A stretch of DNA of 62,632 bases from contig JAEUIA010000055.1 of NCBI GenBank assembly GCA_016795245.1, positions 1 to 62,632 of the forward strand, in the 5' to 3' direction. Position 1 is the stretch's first letter. Each line of letters begins with the position of its first letter. The stretch is from Planctomycetota bacterium (GTDB lineage: Bacteria > Planctomycetota > UBA1135 > GCA-002686595). The translations under genes were made by a program, and so were the position numbers. Positions 44,581 through 53,610 of this stretch are shown piece after piece. Below the pieces are notes generated by a model that was not told where the DNA came from, did no database searches, and saw only the letters and a program-made list of their open reading frames with translations.

Positions 44581-44931
44581 ATGAGCACTCCCAAGAAGCG
44601 CCACGTCAACATCTGCCAGTACCACGTCAAGCCCGGCCACGAGGCCGAGATGGAAGCTCTGCTCGCCAAACACTGGCCGACCCTGCGCAAGGCCGGCCTT
44701 GCCAGCGAAGATCCGCCGGTGATCTACCGCGGCCTCCCGTCCGGCAAACCCGACGGCGAACACGGCGCACAAGGCGTGTACATCGAGATCTTTTCGTGGG
44801 CGCAACCGAACGGCCCGCAGATCGCCCACCAGACGCCCGAAGTCATGGCGGTCTGGGAACCGATGGGCGCCATCTGCAAACACATGGAGTTCCCGCTATT
44901 CGAGCAGATCGATCCCATCGGCAAGCGGTGA
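44581..44931 (+). CDS. Small dimeric alpha/beta-barrel protein (monooxygenase/EthD-like)
   Basis: The protein has 116 residues. The pattern VNICQYHVKPGHEAEMEALLAKHWPTLRKAGL, then strand VYIEIFSW and helix PEVMAVWEPMGA, fits the ferredoxin-like dimeric alpha/beta barrel used by antibiotic-biosynthesis monooxygenase-type and EthD-type proteins. The exact function is unknown. Upstream lies a stretch poorer in GC than the rest (about 44480-44560) that could hold the promoter, including a CGGCAA/TTGCCG hairpin. The stop overlaps the GTG of an ArsR-type regulator gene by four bases, so the two proteins are co-made. Confidence 0.78.
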   Translation: MSTPKKRHVNICQYHVKPGHEAEMEALLAKHWPTLRKAGLASEDPPVIYRGLPSGKPDGEHGAQGVYIEIFSWAQPNGPQIAHQTPEVMAVWEPMGAICKHMEFPLFEQIDPIGKR

Positions 44932-45257
44932 GCGACTCCGAGCGCAAACTCGCCGACATCGACGCCGTGTTCAGCGCGTTGGCGCACGCGTCGCGACGCC
45001 ACATCCTGCTCGTGTTGCATTTTCGCGGCGGCGAGATGACCGCCGGCGAGATCGCCGCGCGCTTCGGTTGTTCGTGGCCGACCACGACACGCCATCTGAA
45101 AGTGCTGCTCGCAGCAGGTCTGGTCCTGCAACAACAGAGCGGCAGACAGCGCCTCTATCGGCTCGATCGCAAACGTCTCGATCAGGTGGCCGCCGGCTGG
45201 CTCAAGAGCTTCAAGCCCGCGACAAGAACCGATCCTGGTTCGATGCCGCCGGCGTGA
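44928..45257 (+). CDS. ArsR-family transcriptional regulator
   Basis: The protein has 109 residues from GTG 44928, which overlaps the stop of the upstream gene. It has the winged helix-turn-helix of the ArsR group: VFSALAHASRRHILLVLHF, TAGEIAARFGCSWPTTTRHLKVLLAAGLV, then the wing RQRLYRLDRKRL. No metal-binding Cys pair of the classical arsenic sensors is seen. Small regulators of this kind are often made with an AHSA1/SRPBCC or monooxygenase-like partner, which fits here. It probably represses this two-gene operon. The frame open upstream to 44568 lies inside the partner gene and is ignored. Confidence 0.86.
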   Translation: MSDSERKLADIDAVFSALAHASRRHILLVLHFRGGEMTAGEIAARFGCSWPTTTRHLKVLLAAGLVLQQQSGRQRLYRLDRKRLDQVAAGWLKSFKPATRTDPGSMPPA

Positions 45258-45315
45258 GTACGGTGAAGGGAACGGCAAGGGCTCGACTCGCACACCGCAC
45301 CGCTTTCAACCCGAT

Positions 45316-47265
45316 ATGAAGCGCATCGCCGTCACTCTTCTCGTTGTCGCGCTCCTGCTTAGCTTCGTCTGGGTCGTTCTGTGGGCGCGACGGGCGGAGC
45401 GTGAGATTCCAGGTCGAGGCGCAGTTGCGGCTGAGCAGGAGTCCGATCATCTGGCCGTGAAACTCGACGACAGGCCCGCGAACGCCTCGCGCGCAGCCGT
45501 CGCGACGCACACGGACACGACGAGCACAGCAACGACTTCAGCGATTCCAGTTTCGCGTGATGACCCGCAGATACGCCTGCACGGCTCGATCGTGGTAAGC
45601 GACGAGAACGGCATCGAACACTCAACCCAGGATGGAACCCTCGTTCTCGAACTGCGCCAGGGATCCGAGACACTCTCGCTCCAGACGCCCGTGAGTGCCG
45701 GGCGTTGGTCCATCGACGCGCCGTCGTGTGATCAGGCAAGGGTGATGAGCGCAACGCTGGGAGGCCGACGCGCCGCTGCGGATGCCACTTACTCATTCAC
45801 CCCAATCCCAGCCGACCGCAACCTCGACCTGCGCGTGCATTGGCTGTATGGACCTCTGCTGCATGTGCGCGATGCGCACACGCGCCAAGAGCTCACGCAG
45901 GTCGTCGTCGAGTGCGGACTGGGGCTGTCCCGAGCGAACTCCCAAGACTGCGCGCGTCCAGCGGGAATGGTCTTGTCCAGCGCCAGCGGTCCGTCACCGC
46001 TCGCGATTCTGCCCGAGGAACTCGCTCGCTCAGCGTTCGCCGGAACCGAAACCTTCATCACGGTGCGAGTACGCGTTCCTGATTACGCTTGGGGATTCGC
46101 ACAGATCGACCTCACCCGCAGCAGCGAAGTGTTCGTGGACCTGCTGCCCGCGGCGGGCCTCGATGTCGATGTGATCGGTGACGCGTCGGCTTTGTCCGCC
46201 AACTTGAGAGTCCGGTCCAGAGTCGAGCGCGCGATCATTCTCGACGAAGCGCTCGCTGGTCGAACACAAGTGGCGATCGACGGCCTCTCACCCGGTCGCT
46301 TCACCGTCAGCGTCGAGTTCGGCCCCGCGTGGGAGAACCCCCAAGTGCTCACGAGCGCCGAAGTCGAGCTGATCGCCGCGACTCGGGTTCATCTACAACT
46401 GCAGCCGACCGCATCGCCACCCGTGCAGCGTGCCGACATGTCGGGTGAGTTGTGGATCCCGCGCGAGTGGAATGTGGATCCGTCGACGTTGATCGCTCGG
46501 CTTGACGACAAGCATGTGCCCGAGGACGACCGGTCGCTGTGGCTCAGCCTCAGGGCTTCCAAGCAAACACCTACGTTCGACACGTTTCAGTGGGAAGCCA
46601 GGCGAGCCATTGTCGGGCACTACGAGTTCACCCTGCACTCGCCGGAACTGCCGTTCGTCGCGTCAGCGGAGCTCGGAGTTGAAGGGCTCAAAGGTGTGCG
46701 TTTCGAAGTTGCCCCACCGACCACCGTGCGCGTGTCTTGGGTCGATGCCGAACGCGGCGATCCGCTCAGGCCAGAACTGGTCTTGTGGAGCCCACGCAAC
46801 TTCAGGGGGCCGTGGACCGGCGCTTGCTCGCAGGCTGAATTCGATCCGCGGATCAACGCGTTCGAGTTTCGCGCGCCCGTGGGCACGATCCATGTGCTGG
46901 CCGGCGCGCTTCCTTCGGGCTACCTGCGGTCGGACGAGACGGCCGTGCTCGTGCCCGGCGTGAACGAGTTTCGTTGGAAGCTGCAGCGCGCGCACGGAAT
47001 CGTGATTCGACTCATGGACGGAGAGCGTCCGGTCACCGCGCGGCAAGTCGCGACCTTCGAACTCGAGCCATTCGAGAGCAGTGGAAAACAAGTGGATCAG
47101 TATTTCGGCGAACGCGAGACGTACTTGGCCGTCTCGTCAGCAGGTCGCCATCGCCTGAAGATCGTGCACGAGCTTCAGGGGTTCCTGCCCGTGCCGGATC
47201 GAATCGTCGACATCGCCCCCGGCCGAATGACGCCGGTCGAGATCGCGCTGGTCCGCGAACCATGA
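45316..47265 (+). CDS. Membrane-anchored extracytoplasmic protein with repeated beta domains
   Basis: The protein has 649 residues. An N-terminal helix (AVTLLVVALLLSFVWVVLWA) anchors it, then a Thr/Ala-rich linker (about residues 45-80) leads to a long beta-rich part. Recurring GR/G-x-h turns and strand pairs (IRLHGSIVVSDENG, FTVSVEFGPAW, VRVSWVDAERGDPLRPELVLW, LKIVHELQGFLPVPD) suggest several Ig- or carboxypeptidase-regulatory-like domains. No enzyme motif is seen. A protein of the same layout is encoded at 58372-60114. It is a single gene, 58 bases after the ArsR gene; a role in surface structure or ligand binding is only a guess. Confidence 0.72.
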   Translation: MKRIAVTLLVVALLLSFVWVVLWARRAEREIPGRGAVAAEQESDHLAVKLDDRPANASRAAVATHTDTTSTATTSAIPVSRDDPQIRLHGSIVVSDENGIEHSTQDGTLVLELRQGSETLSLQTPVSAGRWSIDAPSCDQARVMSATLGGRRAAADATYSFTPIPADRNLDLRVHWLYGPLLHVRDAHTRQELTQVVVECGLGLSRANSQDCARPAGMVLSSASGPSPLAILPEELARSAFAGTETFITVRVRVPDYAWGFAQIDLTRSSEVFVDLLPAAGLDVDVIGDASALSANLRVRSRVERAIILDEALAGRTQVAIDGLSPGRFTVSVEFGPAWENPQVLTSAEVELIAATRVHLQLQPTASPPVQRADMSGELWIPREWNVDPSTLIARLDDKHVPEDDRSLWLSLRASKQTPTFDTFQWEARRAIVGHYEFTLHSPELPFVASAELGVEGLKGVRFEVAPPTTVRVSWVDAERGDPLRPELVLWSPRNFRGPWTGACSQAEFDPRINAFEFRAPVGTIHVLAGALPSGYLRSDETAVLVPGVNEFRWKLQRAHGIVIRLMDGERPVTARQVATFELEPFESSGKQVDQYFGERETYLAVSSAGRHRLKIVHELQGFLPVPDRIVDIAPGRMTPVEIALVREP

Positions 47266-47614
47266 GACCGCATGTGTGTCGCGCGTCGTGATCGCTCTTG
47301 CCCGCATTCCGTTCGAGTGCCTTGGCGCGCGCGTGGTACAGCCGATCGGATGTCGCCGTGCTACGCATGCGGGCGCCGCGGGCTGACCGTCCGTGCCGGC
47401 CCTCAACTCATCGGCGGTAGGACACTGAGCGCAACTTGATTCGGCGGACATTCGTGACGGGGCTTGATGAATCTGCACGAGCTCCAATTCCGGCGCTCGG
47501 AAGGCCGGCACGAAGCGGGAAAGCTCCGGCGAGTGGCGGCCTTTCGTGGCGAGAGCTAGCCTTGGCGCTGCGTCGTGTTCCAAGGCTTGGGCCCCATCTT
47601 CATGGAGGCGAATC
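47266..47614. other. Intergenic region without a gene
   Basis: These 349 bases lie between two plus-strand genes. Short frames are present but none has support. No clear terminator, palindrome or repeat was seen. The region ends with a GGAGG ribosome-binding site at 47604-47608 for the next gene. Confidence 0.5.
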
Positions 47615-48946
47615 ATGCACGTTTCGAACCGCGTTCTCGCAACTGCGCTATGCACGCTCACCGCCTTCGCGTCTGCGCCCACGTTTGCCGGCGTGTTGAC
47701 CGTCGCGCCCACCGGCGCGAACTACACGCAGATCCAGGCTGCCGTGGACGCGGCTGCGTCCGAGGATGTCATCCTGATCAGCCCGGGGTCCTACACCGCA
47801 GTCACGATCGACGGCAAGTCGGTGACTCTGCTCAGCACAGGCGCGGGCAACGTCACGGTCTTGGGTACGACTACCGTGAAGAACCTGACCGCCACTCAAC
47901 GCGTCATCCTCTCCGGGATCCGAGGATTCGGTTCGACCACATTCCTGACGGGTGCAGGCACAGGCGTCGGCCTGTTCGTCTCGAGCAACTACGGACACGT
48001 CCGCGTGGAGAGCTGCAAGTTCTATGGCGCAATCGGTTGGGGCGACAACACCACGGGCGTGGGAAGCGTTTGTTGCGGCATGCCTCTGGCATCAGCCGGA
48101 CGAGACGGAGCCTACGTTCTGAGCAACTCACAAGGCGTGGCTTTCACCGCGTGTGAATTGCAGGGAGGGCGCGCAGCCAACGCACTCGCCGCATGCGTCT
48201 GCGGCAATTCGTTGTGGGGCGGCGATGGTTTACGCGTGCAGTCGACGCTGGTCTCGCTGTACGACTGCCTGGCGCTCGGCGGACGCGGCGGCGACAACGG
48301 CAGCGAGGGCGGCGCGGGTGGAGCGGGATGCCGCACGATCGCGGGCACCTTGCCCACCGGCGCCTTCGCTTCGGGATCGACATTTCGCGGCGCCAATGGC
48401 GGGGATGCCTGGGACTTCTTGTTGCCTGTCACCGGCGGCGCCGGGGGAACAGGAATGCTCGTGGGCCCATCGACCGGCGTACGACTGCTAGGCAACACGT
48501 TCTCCGCGGGCGCTGGAGGCATCTCCTATTTCGGTAACTACCCACCGGGCGCACCCGGCACCCAACTGTCCGGCGGGGGATCGATCTTCACTGATCCGGA
48601 ATCACGCCTCGTCATGACTACGGATCGCTTCGCGCGCGCGGGAACGGTCGTCAACGTGCGCATCCAAGGCACACCGGGTCAGGTCATCCATCTGCTCGTC
48701 TCGCGCGCGCCGACGTTCATGATCCTGCCGTCGTGGCGCGGCACGCTCGTGAGCTTGCCGGGCAAGGGCTCCGTCGACGTTCCGGTGGGGGCGATTCCCG
48801 CGAACGGCGTGCTGCAGACACGCTATCAAGTCCCGCCGATCCCGGGCGGCGCCACATCTGCAACCGTGTTCATGCAAGCGTACCGCTTCGACGCGGTGCT
48901 AGGTCCGAAGCTGGCGGCAGGCACGACGATTACGTTGCTGCACTGA
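47615..48946 (+). CDS. Secreted right-handed beta-helix protein
   Basis: The protein has 443 residues from ATG 47615, seven bases after GGAGG. It has a signal peptide (MHVSNRVLATALCTLTAFASAPTFA). Residues about 25-330 begin with VAPTGANYTQIQAAVDAAASEDVILISPGSY, the usual entry of pectate-lyase-like right-handed beta-helices. Gly-rich repeats with short strands follow (GGRGGDNGSEGGAGGAGC, GVRLLGNTF). The last 100 residues are a beta-sandwich (GTVVNVRIQGTPGQVIHLLVS, GTLVSLPG, ATVFMQAYRFD) of the kind found at the C-terminus of many planctomycete surface proteins. No polysaccharide lyase catalytic residues can be pointed out. Confidence 0.82.
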   Translation: MHVSNRVLATALCTLTAFASAPTFAGVLTVAPTGANYTQIQAAVDAAASEDVILISPGSYTAVTIDGKSVTLLSTGAGNVTVLGTTTVKNLTATQRVILSGIRGFGSTTFLTGAGTGVGLFVSSNYGHVRVESCKFYGAIGWGDNTTGVGSVCCGMPLASAGRDGAYVLSNSQGVAFTACELQGGRAANALAACVCGNSLWGGDGLRVQSTLVSLYDCLALGGRGGDNGSEGGAGGAGCRTIAGTLPTGAFASGSTFRGANGGDAWDFLLPVTGGAGGTGMLVGPSTGVRLLGNTFSAGAGGISYFGNYPPGAPGTQLSGGGSIFTDPESRLVMTTDRFARAGTVVNVRIQGTPGQVIHLLVSRAPTFMILPSWRGTLVSLPGKGSVDVPVGAIPANGVLQTRYQVPPIPGGATSATVFMQAYRFDAVLGPKLAAGTTITLLH

Positions 48947-48981
48947 CACGTCGGGCCGGCCGCGAGCTCGGCTGCCCGAGT

Positions 48982-49548
48982 TCACTTGCGCGTGTACTCG
49001 ATCCTGAAGATGTCGGCTTCAGGATGGCCGGCGCTCTTCGAGCGCAGCGTGACCACGTGGTGATCCTTGTCGACGATCTTCGTGATCGTCTTGTCCTGCG
49101 TGGGCTGCTTCGAGTACGGGTCCTTGCCCTCCGAGAGCATCGTCAAGGTCTTCGTCTTCTCGTCCCAGGTGCCTTCCGAGATCTGCAGCGCGCTCGTCGA
49201 CGAATCGACCCACACGCCTACGTATTTCTTCTTGTCCGCGTCGTAGCCGATGAGCGACATCCCGCGGAACTCCGTGCCCATGTAGCTCGGGTCGTGGTAG
49301 TCGCAGCGCACCCACAGCCCGCCCAACGCACGGTCGTTCTTCGACGTCCCTTGCGACTCCATCTTGGGCGCCCCCGGCGCCAGCAGCGTGAACTTCGCAT
49401 CGAACTGGCCTTCGAGATCCGCGAGGACGGCGTGCGCGGGCCCCGGACGCGATGGCTGCCAGCCGCCGCCCTCCTGCCAGGCGTGCAGTGCGCCGAGGGT
49501 CGTAACAGCAGCGAGGGTCGTGAGTACGATGTGCGTGACTGTTTTCAT
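48982..49548 (-). CDS. Secreted DUF1579-family protein, first paralogue
   Basis: The protein has 188 residues from the ATG at 49548 with a signal peptide (MKTVTHIVLTTLAAVTTLGALHA). The mature part is a beta-barrel-like domain with DLEGQFDAKFTLL, TSKNDRALGGLWVRCDY, GTEFRGMSLIGYDADKKKYVGVWVDS and KTKTLTMLSEGKDP strands, typical of DUF1579. Lipocalin-like small-molecule binding has been suggested for related folds but is unproved. A second DUF1579 gene follows upstream on the same strand after a 245-base gap. The longer frame to 49617 only adds a Ser-rich stretch before the signal. Confidence 0.85.
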   Translation of the reverse strand: MKTVTHIVLTTLAAVTTLGALHAWQEGGGWQPSRPGPAHAVLADLEGQFDAKFTLLAPGAPKMESQGTSKNDRALGGLWVRCDYHDPSYMGTEFRGMSLIGYDADKKKYVGVWVDSSTSALQISEGTWDEKTKTLTMLSEGKDPYSKQPTQDKTITKIVDKDHHVVTLRSKSAGHPEADIFRIEYTRK

Positions 49549-49793
49549 GACGTGAGTCCGTGGTAAGGAGCTGCGCGAAAGGGAATCGGATGAGGACACG
49601 GATGAGTGTCTCAGCACGCACCGATCCTTCGCATTTTCCGCAGCATCCCGGCTGAGAGTCTGCGCTTCTCCACGACGCGATCACGACGGGCGGTCTGCTA
49701 CCACGCGACACTCACCTAGGGAGCATCGACCATGAGGTCGCGGAAGCCGGACGGGAGCCGCCGCGCGCGCCCGCCGGAGCCACGCTCACCGCG

Positions 49794-50345
49794 TCATTTC
49801 TGCTTGCGCTTGTACGTGGCGCTCATGAACTGCTTGTACTTGCCGTCCTCGCCCTTCATCGAGGACGTCAGCGTGCGCTCGTCCGCGCTCACGATCGTGA
49901 TCACGTCGTGGTACTGGGCCATCTTGGTCGGGTCCGAATGCTGCGGCCCTTCCGTCGCGAGCGTCAGCACCTTGCGCGAGTCATCGAGTTGACCTTTGTA
50001 CTGCCACATGTACGCGGTCATCGAGTCGATCCAGCTGCCGACGAAGGCCTTCTTCGCCGGGTCGTACCCGAGCGTCATGATCGAAGTGAAGCGCGTCTCG
50101 CCGAACGACGCGCCGCCCTCGGCGAGGATCCAGATGTCCCCGATGGCGCGCACCTTGTCCGTGCTCTCGAATTTCATCGACTCGACGTCGGGCCCCATGT
50201 CGGTGGTGACCTCGACGGTCCACTCGCCGACGAGTTGCTGCAGCCACTTGTGCTGGTCCAGCGGTTCGGTCTTGGGCATGTCCTGCATGGCGACAGCTCC
50301 TACGGTAACTGCGGCAAGGAGTGCGAAAGCGGCGATGAACTTCAT
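49794..50345 (-). CDS. Secreted DUF1579-family protein, second paralogue
   Basis: The protein has 183 residues from the ATG at 50345 with a signal peptide (MKFIAAFALLAAVTVGAVAMQ). Like its neighbour it has the DUF1579 strand order: HKWLQQLVGEWTVEVTTDMG, GDIWILAEGGASFG, FTSIMTLGYDPAKKAFVGSWID and RKVLTLATEGPQHSDPTKM, ending in a Lys-rich tail. Its identity to the first paralogue seems modest, so the duplication is old. The frame open to 50528 overlaps the decayed fragment upstream and is not used. Function unknown; probably periplasmic. Confidence 0.86.
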   Translation of the reverse strand: MKFIAAFALLAAVTVGAVAMQDMPKTEPLDQHKWLQQLVGEWTVEVTTDMGPDVESMKFESTDKVRAIGDIWILAEGGASFGETRFTSIMTLGYDPAKKAFVGSWIDSMTAYMWQYKGQLDDSRKVLTLATEGPQHSDPTKMAQYHDVITIVSADERTLTSSMKGEDGKYKQFMSATYKRKQK

Positions 50346-50477
50346 GTCTGGATCCTGGCGTCGGATGGGGCGGGAATCGATCAGAGGACACAAGCCTAAC
50401 ACGATGGCGCGCGTCGATCCGCCCATGACGCTCTTCATGCAGCTCTTGCGCCCGGGGTTCGAGGGCCACACCTCATA

Positions 50478-50609
50478 CGTGTCCTGCGCGGCATGGTGCC
50501 GCCGGCGGGTGGCTTCCGCAGCTACCATTGCTGGTATCGCGAAGACGTGCTGCCGTGCGGAACGCGCTCGAATCTGTCGAGCGGTGTGCTCGTTTTGTGG
50601 CGACCCTGA
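50478..50609 (+). pseudogene. Decayed C-terminal fragment of a FCFGDGTG-type secreted protein
   Basis: In the frame ending with the stop at 50607-50609, the translation reads GMVPPAGGFRSYHCWYRED...CGTRSNLSSGVLVLWRP. It aligns with the last 40 residues of the secreted protein at 13792-16119 (GGVPLNGGMRTYQVWYRD...CTAATSNLSNGLYINWAR) in order and spacing. The frame is closed at 50397 and nothing before 50478 is similar, and no signal peptide or FCFGDG part exists. The remainder of the gene is gone. No gene is seen in 50610-50831. Confidence 0.75.
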
Positions 50610-50831
50610 TGGGCCGCTGGCGCTGAAGACCGAGGTCGCAATCGCGCCGTCGATCGAGGCCGCCGGCGCCCACGCCGCCCCGCTGCACTCTCTGCGTCAC
50701 GCGCGGCGAAGAAATCTGTGCACGTTGTAGAGAACGGCGGGCACCGTTCGTCTCCTGCAGTGGCGACCGGACAGTGAGCCGGTCCGGAGCGATCCCACAC
50801 TTCATCGACCCCTGACCAAGGACCCCCAATC

Positions 50832-51194
50832 ATGGCCCAATTCATGCTCCTCCTGCGCGCCGACATCACCACGGACTACAGCGCCTTCACGCCGGCCGAC
50901 TTCGAGAAAATCCTGGGCGAGTACAGAGCCTGGGGTGAGCGGATGACCAAGGAAGGCCGACTGGTGCTCGGCCACAAACTCACCGACGAAGGCGGCCAGG
51001 TGATGATCCCGAACGGCGACAAGACGACGTTGAAGGACGGTCCGTACGTCGAGACCAAGGAAGTCGTCGGCGGCGTCTACGTGATCAAGGCCGACGATTA
51101 CGCGCACGCGGTGCGACTCTGCAAAGGCCACCCGAACTTCCGCTTCGGCAGCATCGAGATCCGCGAGTTGGACATGATGGGCCAACCCGAGTAA
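50832..51194 (+). CDS. YCII/DGPF-domain protein
   Basis: The protein has 120 residues of the YCII-related DGPF family: MAQFMLLLRADITTDYSAF, KEGRLVLGHKLTDEGGQVMI, then the signature KDGPYVETKEVVGGVYVIKADDYAHAVRL and a final RFGSIEIREL. The fold is a small dimeric alpha/beta barrel. The DGPYVETKE stretch is the standard mark. Genes of this family commonly precede an ECF42 sigma factor gene, and here one starts 9 bases after the stop. It is probably made under the same promoter and may be part of the sigma factor's stress response. Confidence 0.93.
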   Translation: MAQFMLLLRADITTDYSAFTPADFEKILGEYRAWGERMTKEGRLVLGHKLTDEGGQVMIPNGDKTTLKDGPYVETKEVVGGVYVIKADDYAHAVRLCKGHPNFRFGSIEIRELDMMGQPE

Positions 51195-51203
51195 CAGCAG
51201 TAC

Positions 51204-52490
51204 GTGACTCAGCCGGCCCCCAGAGAACTCGTCGCGGACCTGTTCCGCCACCGTTACGGCCGCATGGTCACGGGGCTCGTGCGCGTGCTCGGCGCCGACC
51301 GCATCGACCTCGCAGAAGACGTCGTGCAGGAGGCGCTGTTGCGCGCGCTGCGAACCTGGCCGGCCGAGGGCGTACCTGATCGGCCGGACGCGTGGGTCTT
51401 TCGCGTCGCGCGCAATCTCGCCTTGGATGCGTTGCGCCGACGCCATCTGGCCACGAGGATCGAAGACGACCTCGTGCGCTGGGCGAAGACCGAGGTCGAA
51501 GCGGCTCCCCATGTTCACGGCGCGCACGACGACGGGCTGGGCGACGACACGCTGCGGATGATGTTCGCGTGTTGTCATCCGTCGGTTCCGAGCGAAACGC
51601 GCGTGCCGTTGATCCTGAAGACCGTGTCCGGATTCTCGGTGCAGGAGATCGCGGCGGCGCTGCTCGCGAAGGAAGGCTCGATCGCGCAGCGCTTGACCCG
51701 CGGAAAAGCTCGCCTGGGTGAGATGCGCGTGCGCTTCGAAGTACCGACGTTGAGCGAGCTCCCGGAACGGTTGCCGCTCGTGCTCGAAGTGCTCTACCTG
51801 ATGTTCAACGAGGGCTACCGCGCGCACCGCGGACAGGACCTCGTGCGCCAGGACCTGGTCGAGGAAGCCGTGCGCCTGTGCGCGCTCTTGCTCGAGGTTC
51901 CGACCACGACGCGGCCGGAGGTTCACGCTTTGCTGGCGCTGATGTTGATGCTCGGCGCACGGCTTCCCGCGCGCACCGATGCGCTCGGCGAGTTGCTCAC
52001 GCTCGCGGAACAGGACCGCACACGCTGGGATGCTCGGTGGCTGCACTGCGGCTTCGACCAGTTCCGCCGCTCCATCGGCGGCGACACGATCTCCACCTAC
52101 CACATCGAAGCCGCGATCGCGTCCGAGCACAGCGCCGCAGCCGACTACGCGGCGACGAACTGGCCGCGCCTGTTGCACGAATACGATCGCCTGTTGGCGC
52201 TCACCGACACGCCGATCGTGCGCCTCAACCGCGCGGTCGTGCTGGCCAAAGTCGCCGGCCTCGAAGCGGCGCTCGCCGAATTGGCCGCGCTCGAGCGCGC
52301 GCCGTCGCTGCACAACTACTTCCTGCTCTCCGCGACGAAGGCCCACATGCTGTGGCAATCCGGCGACCGCGAAGCCGCCGCGCGCGAACTTGAACACGCG
52401 CTGCAACTGCCGTGTTCCGCGCCCGAAGAACGCTTGCTGCGCCGCAGACTGCAAGCCTGTCGCAGCGGCGCGGCGCCGCCTGCGTGGTAG
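51204..52490 (+). CDS. RNA polymerase ECF sigma factor, ECF42-type, with C-terminal TPR-like extension
   Basis: The protein has 428 residues from GTG 51204. Residues about 10-90 form sigma region 2 (DLAEDVVQEALLRALRTW, DAWVFRVARNLALDALRRR). Residues about 110-175 form region 4 (VPLILKTVSGFSVQEIAAALLAKEGSIAQRLTRGKARL). The remaining 250 residues are helical (VLYLMFNEGYRAHRGQDL, RLNRAVVLAKVAGLEAALAELAAL, YFLLSATKAHMLWQSGDREAAARE) with a TPR-like pattern. ECF42 factors have just such an extension instead of an anti-sigma factor. The partner DGPF gene lies 9 bases upstream. Target promoters are not identified. Confidence 0.94.
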   Translation: MTQPAPRELVADLFRHRYGRMVTGLVRVLGADRIDLAEDVVQEALLRALRTWPAEGVPDRPDAWVFRVARNLALDALRRRHLATRIEDDLVRWAKTEVEAAPHVHGAHDDGLGDDTLRMMFACCHPSVPSETRVPLILKTVSGFSVQEIAAALLAKEGSIAQRLTRGKARLGEMRVRFEVPTLSELPERLPLVLEVLYLMFNEGYRAHRGQDLVRQDLVEEAVRLCALLLEVPTTTRPEVHALLALMLMLGARLPARTDALGELLTLAEQDRTRWDARWLHCGFDQFRRSIGGDTISTYHIEAAIASEHSAAADYAATNWPRLLHEYDRLLALTDTPIVRLNRAVVLAKVAGLEAALAELAALERAPSLHNYFLLSATKAHMLWQSGDREAAARELEHALQLPCSAPEERLLRRRLQACRSGAAPPAW

Positions 52491-52502
52491 GTGGTTGCGT
52501 GT

Positions 52503-53489
52503 TCAGGCGATCGGATCCTGCGACAACGCCCCCGAGAGCCGATCGTGCAGATCCCGCACCGCCACGGCGCGCGGATCGAGCCCATCGCCGCCGAGGTCCG
52601 ATACCCAGCGACAAGCGGCGTACCCCTTGCGCTTTTCCTCGTAGCGCGCGACCCAAGCATCGCGCAACGCACGACGCTCCGGAGCCACCGGCCAGACACC
52701 GGGCCGCGGCCGCATGTGCTGCGTGATGCCGATGCGCCAGGGTTTGGGCGTCAAACGCGCGCGAAAACACTTCTGCGTCGTGCACATCCGCGCGTAGATC
52801 GGGTCGGTGCGCAGCGCCTTGAAGAAGCCCTGCACTTCGTCCGCATCCGCGCTCGGATCGAACGTGCGGTGCATCACGAGGACGCGCAAGCCTGCGGGCG
52901 TTTCGTACACACGCAGATTCCAATCCGGGTGGGAGCGCAGGAAGCGCCTGATGCGCGCGCGCGCTCGACCCGCACTTCCGCCGCTCAGGCGGTCGTAGAG
53001 CGCCTGTGCGAGACGCACGCTGACGTACGCAGCGCCGGCGACTCCGACGATCGTCAGGAAGGCCCAGGGCTTCGTCAGGTTCGCCCACTTCGCGACAACG
53101 AATCCCAACCCGATGCCGACGAGTACCGCCAGACAACCCAGCCTGAAGAGCGGGCGCAGATCCACATCCGCGAAGAGCACGCTGTCGACATTCAAGCAGT
53201 GCGCGCCGTAGCTGTTGCGCGTGATGATCGCGCCGCCGTTCAAGTGCGTAGAGAGGGTCTCCTCGCGAATGGGCAAACCGTCCGCGCCGTTGTACGCGAC
53301 CTTGCGATCTCGGCGATGCAGACGCTCGCCGCCGAGCGCACGCCCCAGCGCCTCGTTGGCCCGCTCTTGCGCGTGACTCGCGGCCGCTTCCAGGTTCGCG
53401 TCAGACCACCCGAAGCGCCGAATCGTGATCGCGCGGCCCTCGCGCTTGCCCACGGCTTGCGCCTCGGCCCAGTAGCGAGGGATACGCAT
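52503..53489 (-). CDS. Hypothetical membrane protein
   Basis: The protein has 328 residues from the ATG at 53489. Two hydrophobic segments in the middle (about residues 115-165: LFRLGCLAVLVGIGLGFVVA and AFLTIVGVAGAAYVSV) anchor it. The N-terminal part (ITIRRFGWSDANLEAAASHAQERANEAL) and the C-terminal part (FLRSHPDWNLRVYETPAGLRVLVMH, CFRARLTPKPWRIGI) should face the cytoplasm. I do not recognise the family. Upstream, at 53573-53610, two palindromes 21 bases apart are likely operator sites, so the gene is probably controlled by a TetR-like repressor encoded elsewhere. Its 3' end faces the ECF42 gene at 12 bases. Confidence 0.75.
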   Translation of the reverse strand: MRIPRYWAEAQAVGKREGRAITIRRFGWSDANLEAAASHAQERANEALGRALGGERLHRRDRKVAYNGADGLPIREETLSTHLNGGAIITRNSYGAHCLNVDSVLFADVDLRPLFRLGCLAVLVGIGLGFVVAKWANLTKPWAFLTIVGVAGAAYVSVRLAQALYDRLSGGSAGRARARIRRFLRSHPDWNLRVYETPAGLRVLVMHRTFDPSADADEVQGFFKALRTDPIYARMCTTQKCFRARLTPKPWRIGITQHMRPRPGVWPVAPERRALRDAWVARYEEKRKGYAACRWVSDLGGDGLDPRAVAVRDLHDRLSGALSQDPIA

Positions 53490-53572
53490 CGACCCAGAGT
53501 ACGTCCTCCCAGACCTCAGTCCACGCACCCAGAATCACCGCTGCAGCCCCCTGGAAGCTGATTTCGTGTGTT

Positions 53573-53610
53573 TACTCAATGACTGAGTATTCTTGCTCAG
53601 TGACTGAGTA
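53573..53610. promoter_or_regulatory. Two tandem palindromic operator-like sites
   Basis: TACTCA-atgac-TGAGTA (53573-53589) is followed exactly 21 bases later by TGCTCA-gtgac-TGAGTA (53594-53610). Each is a 17-base palindrome of the size and type bound by TetR-family dimers, and the 21-base period places them on the same face of the helix. They lie 84 bases upstream of the start of the gene at 52503-53489. Confidence 0.72.
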
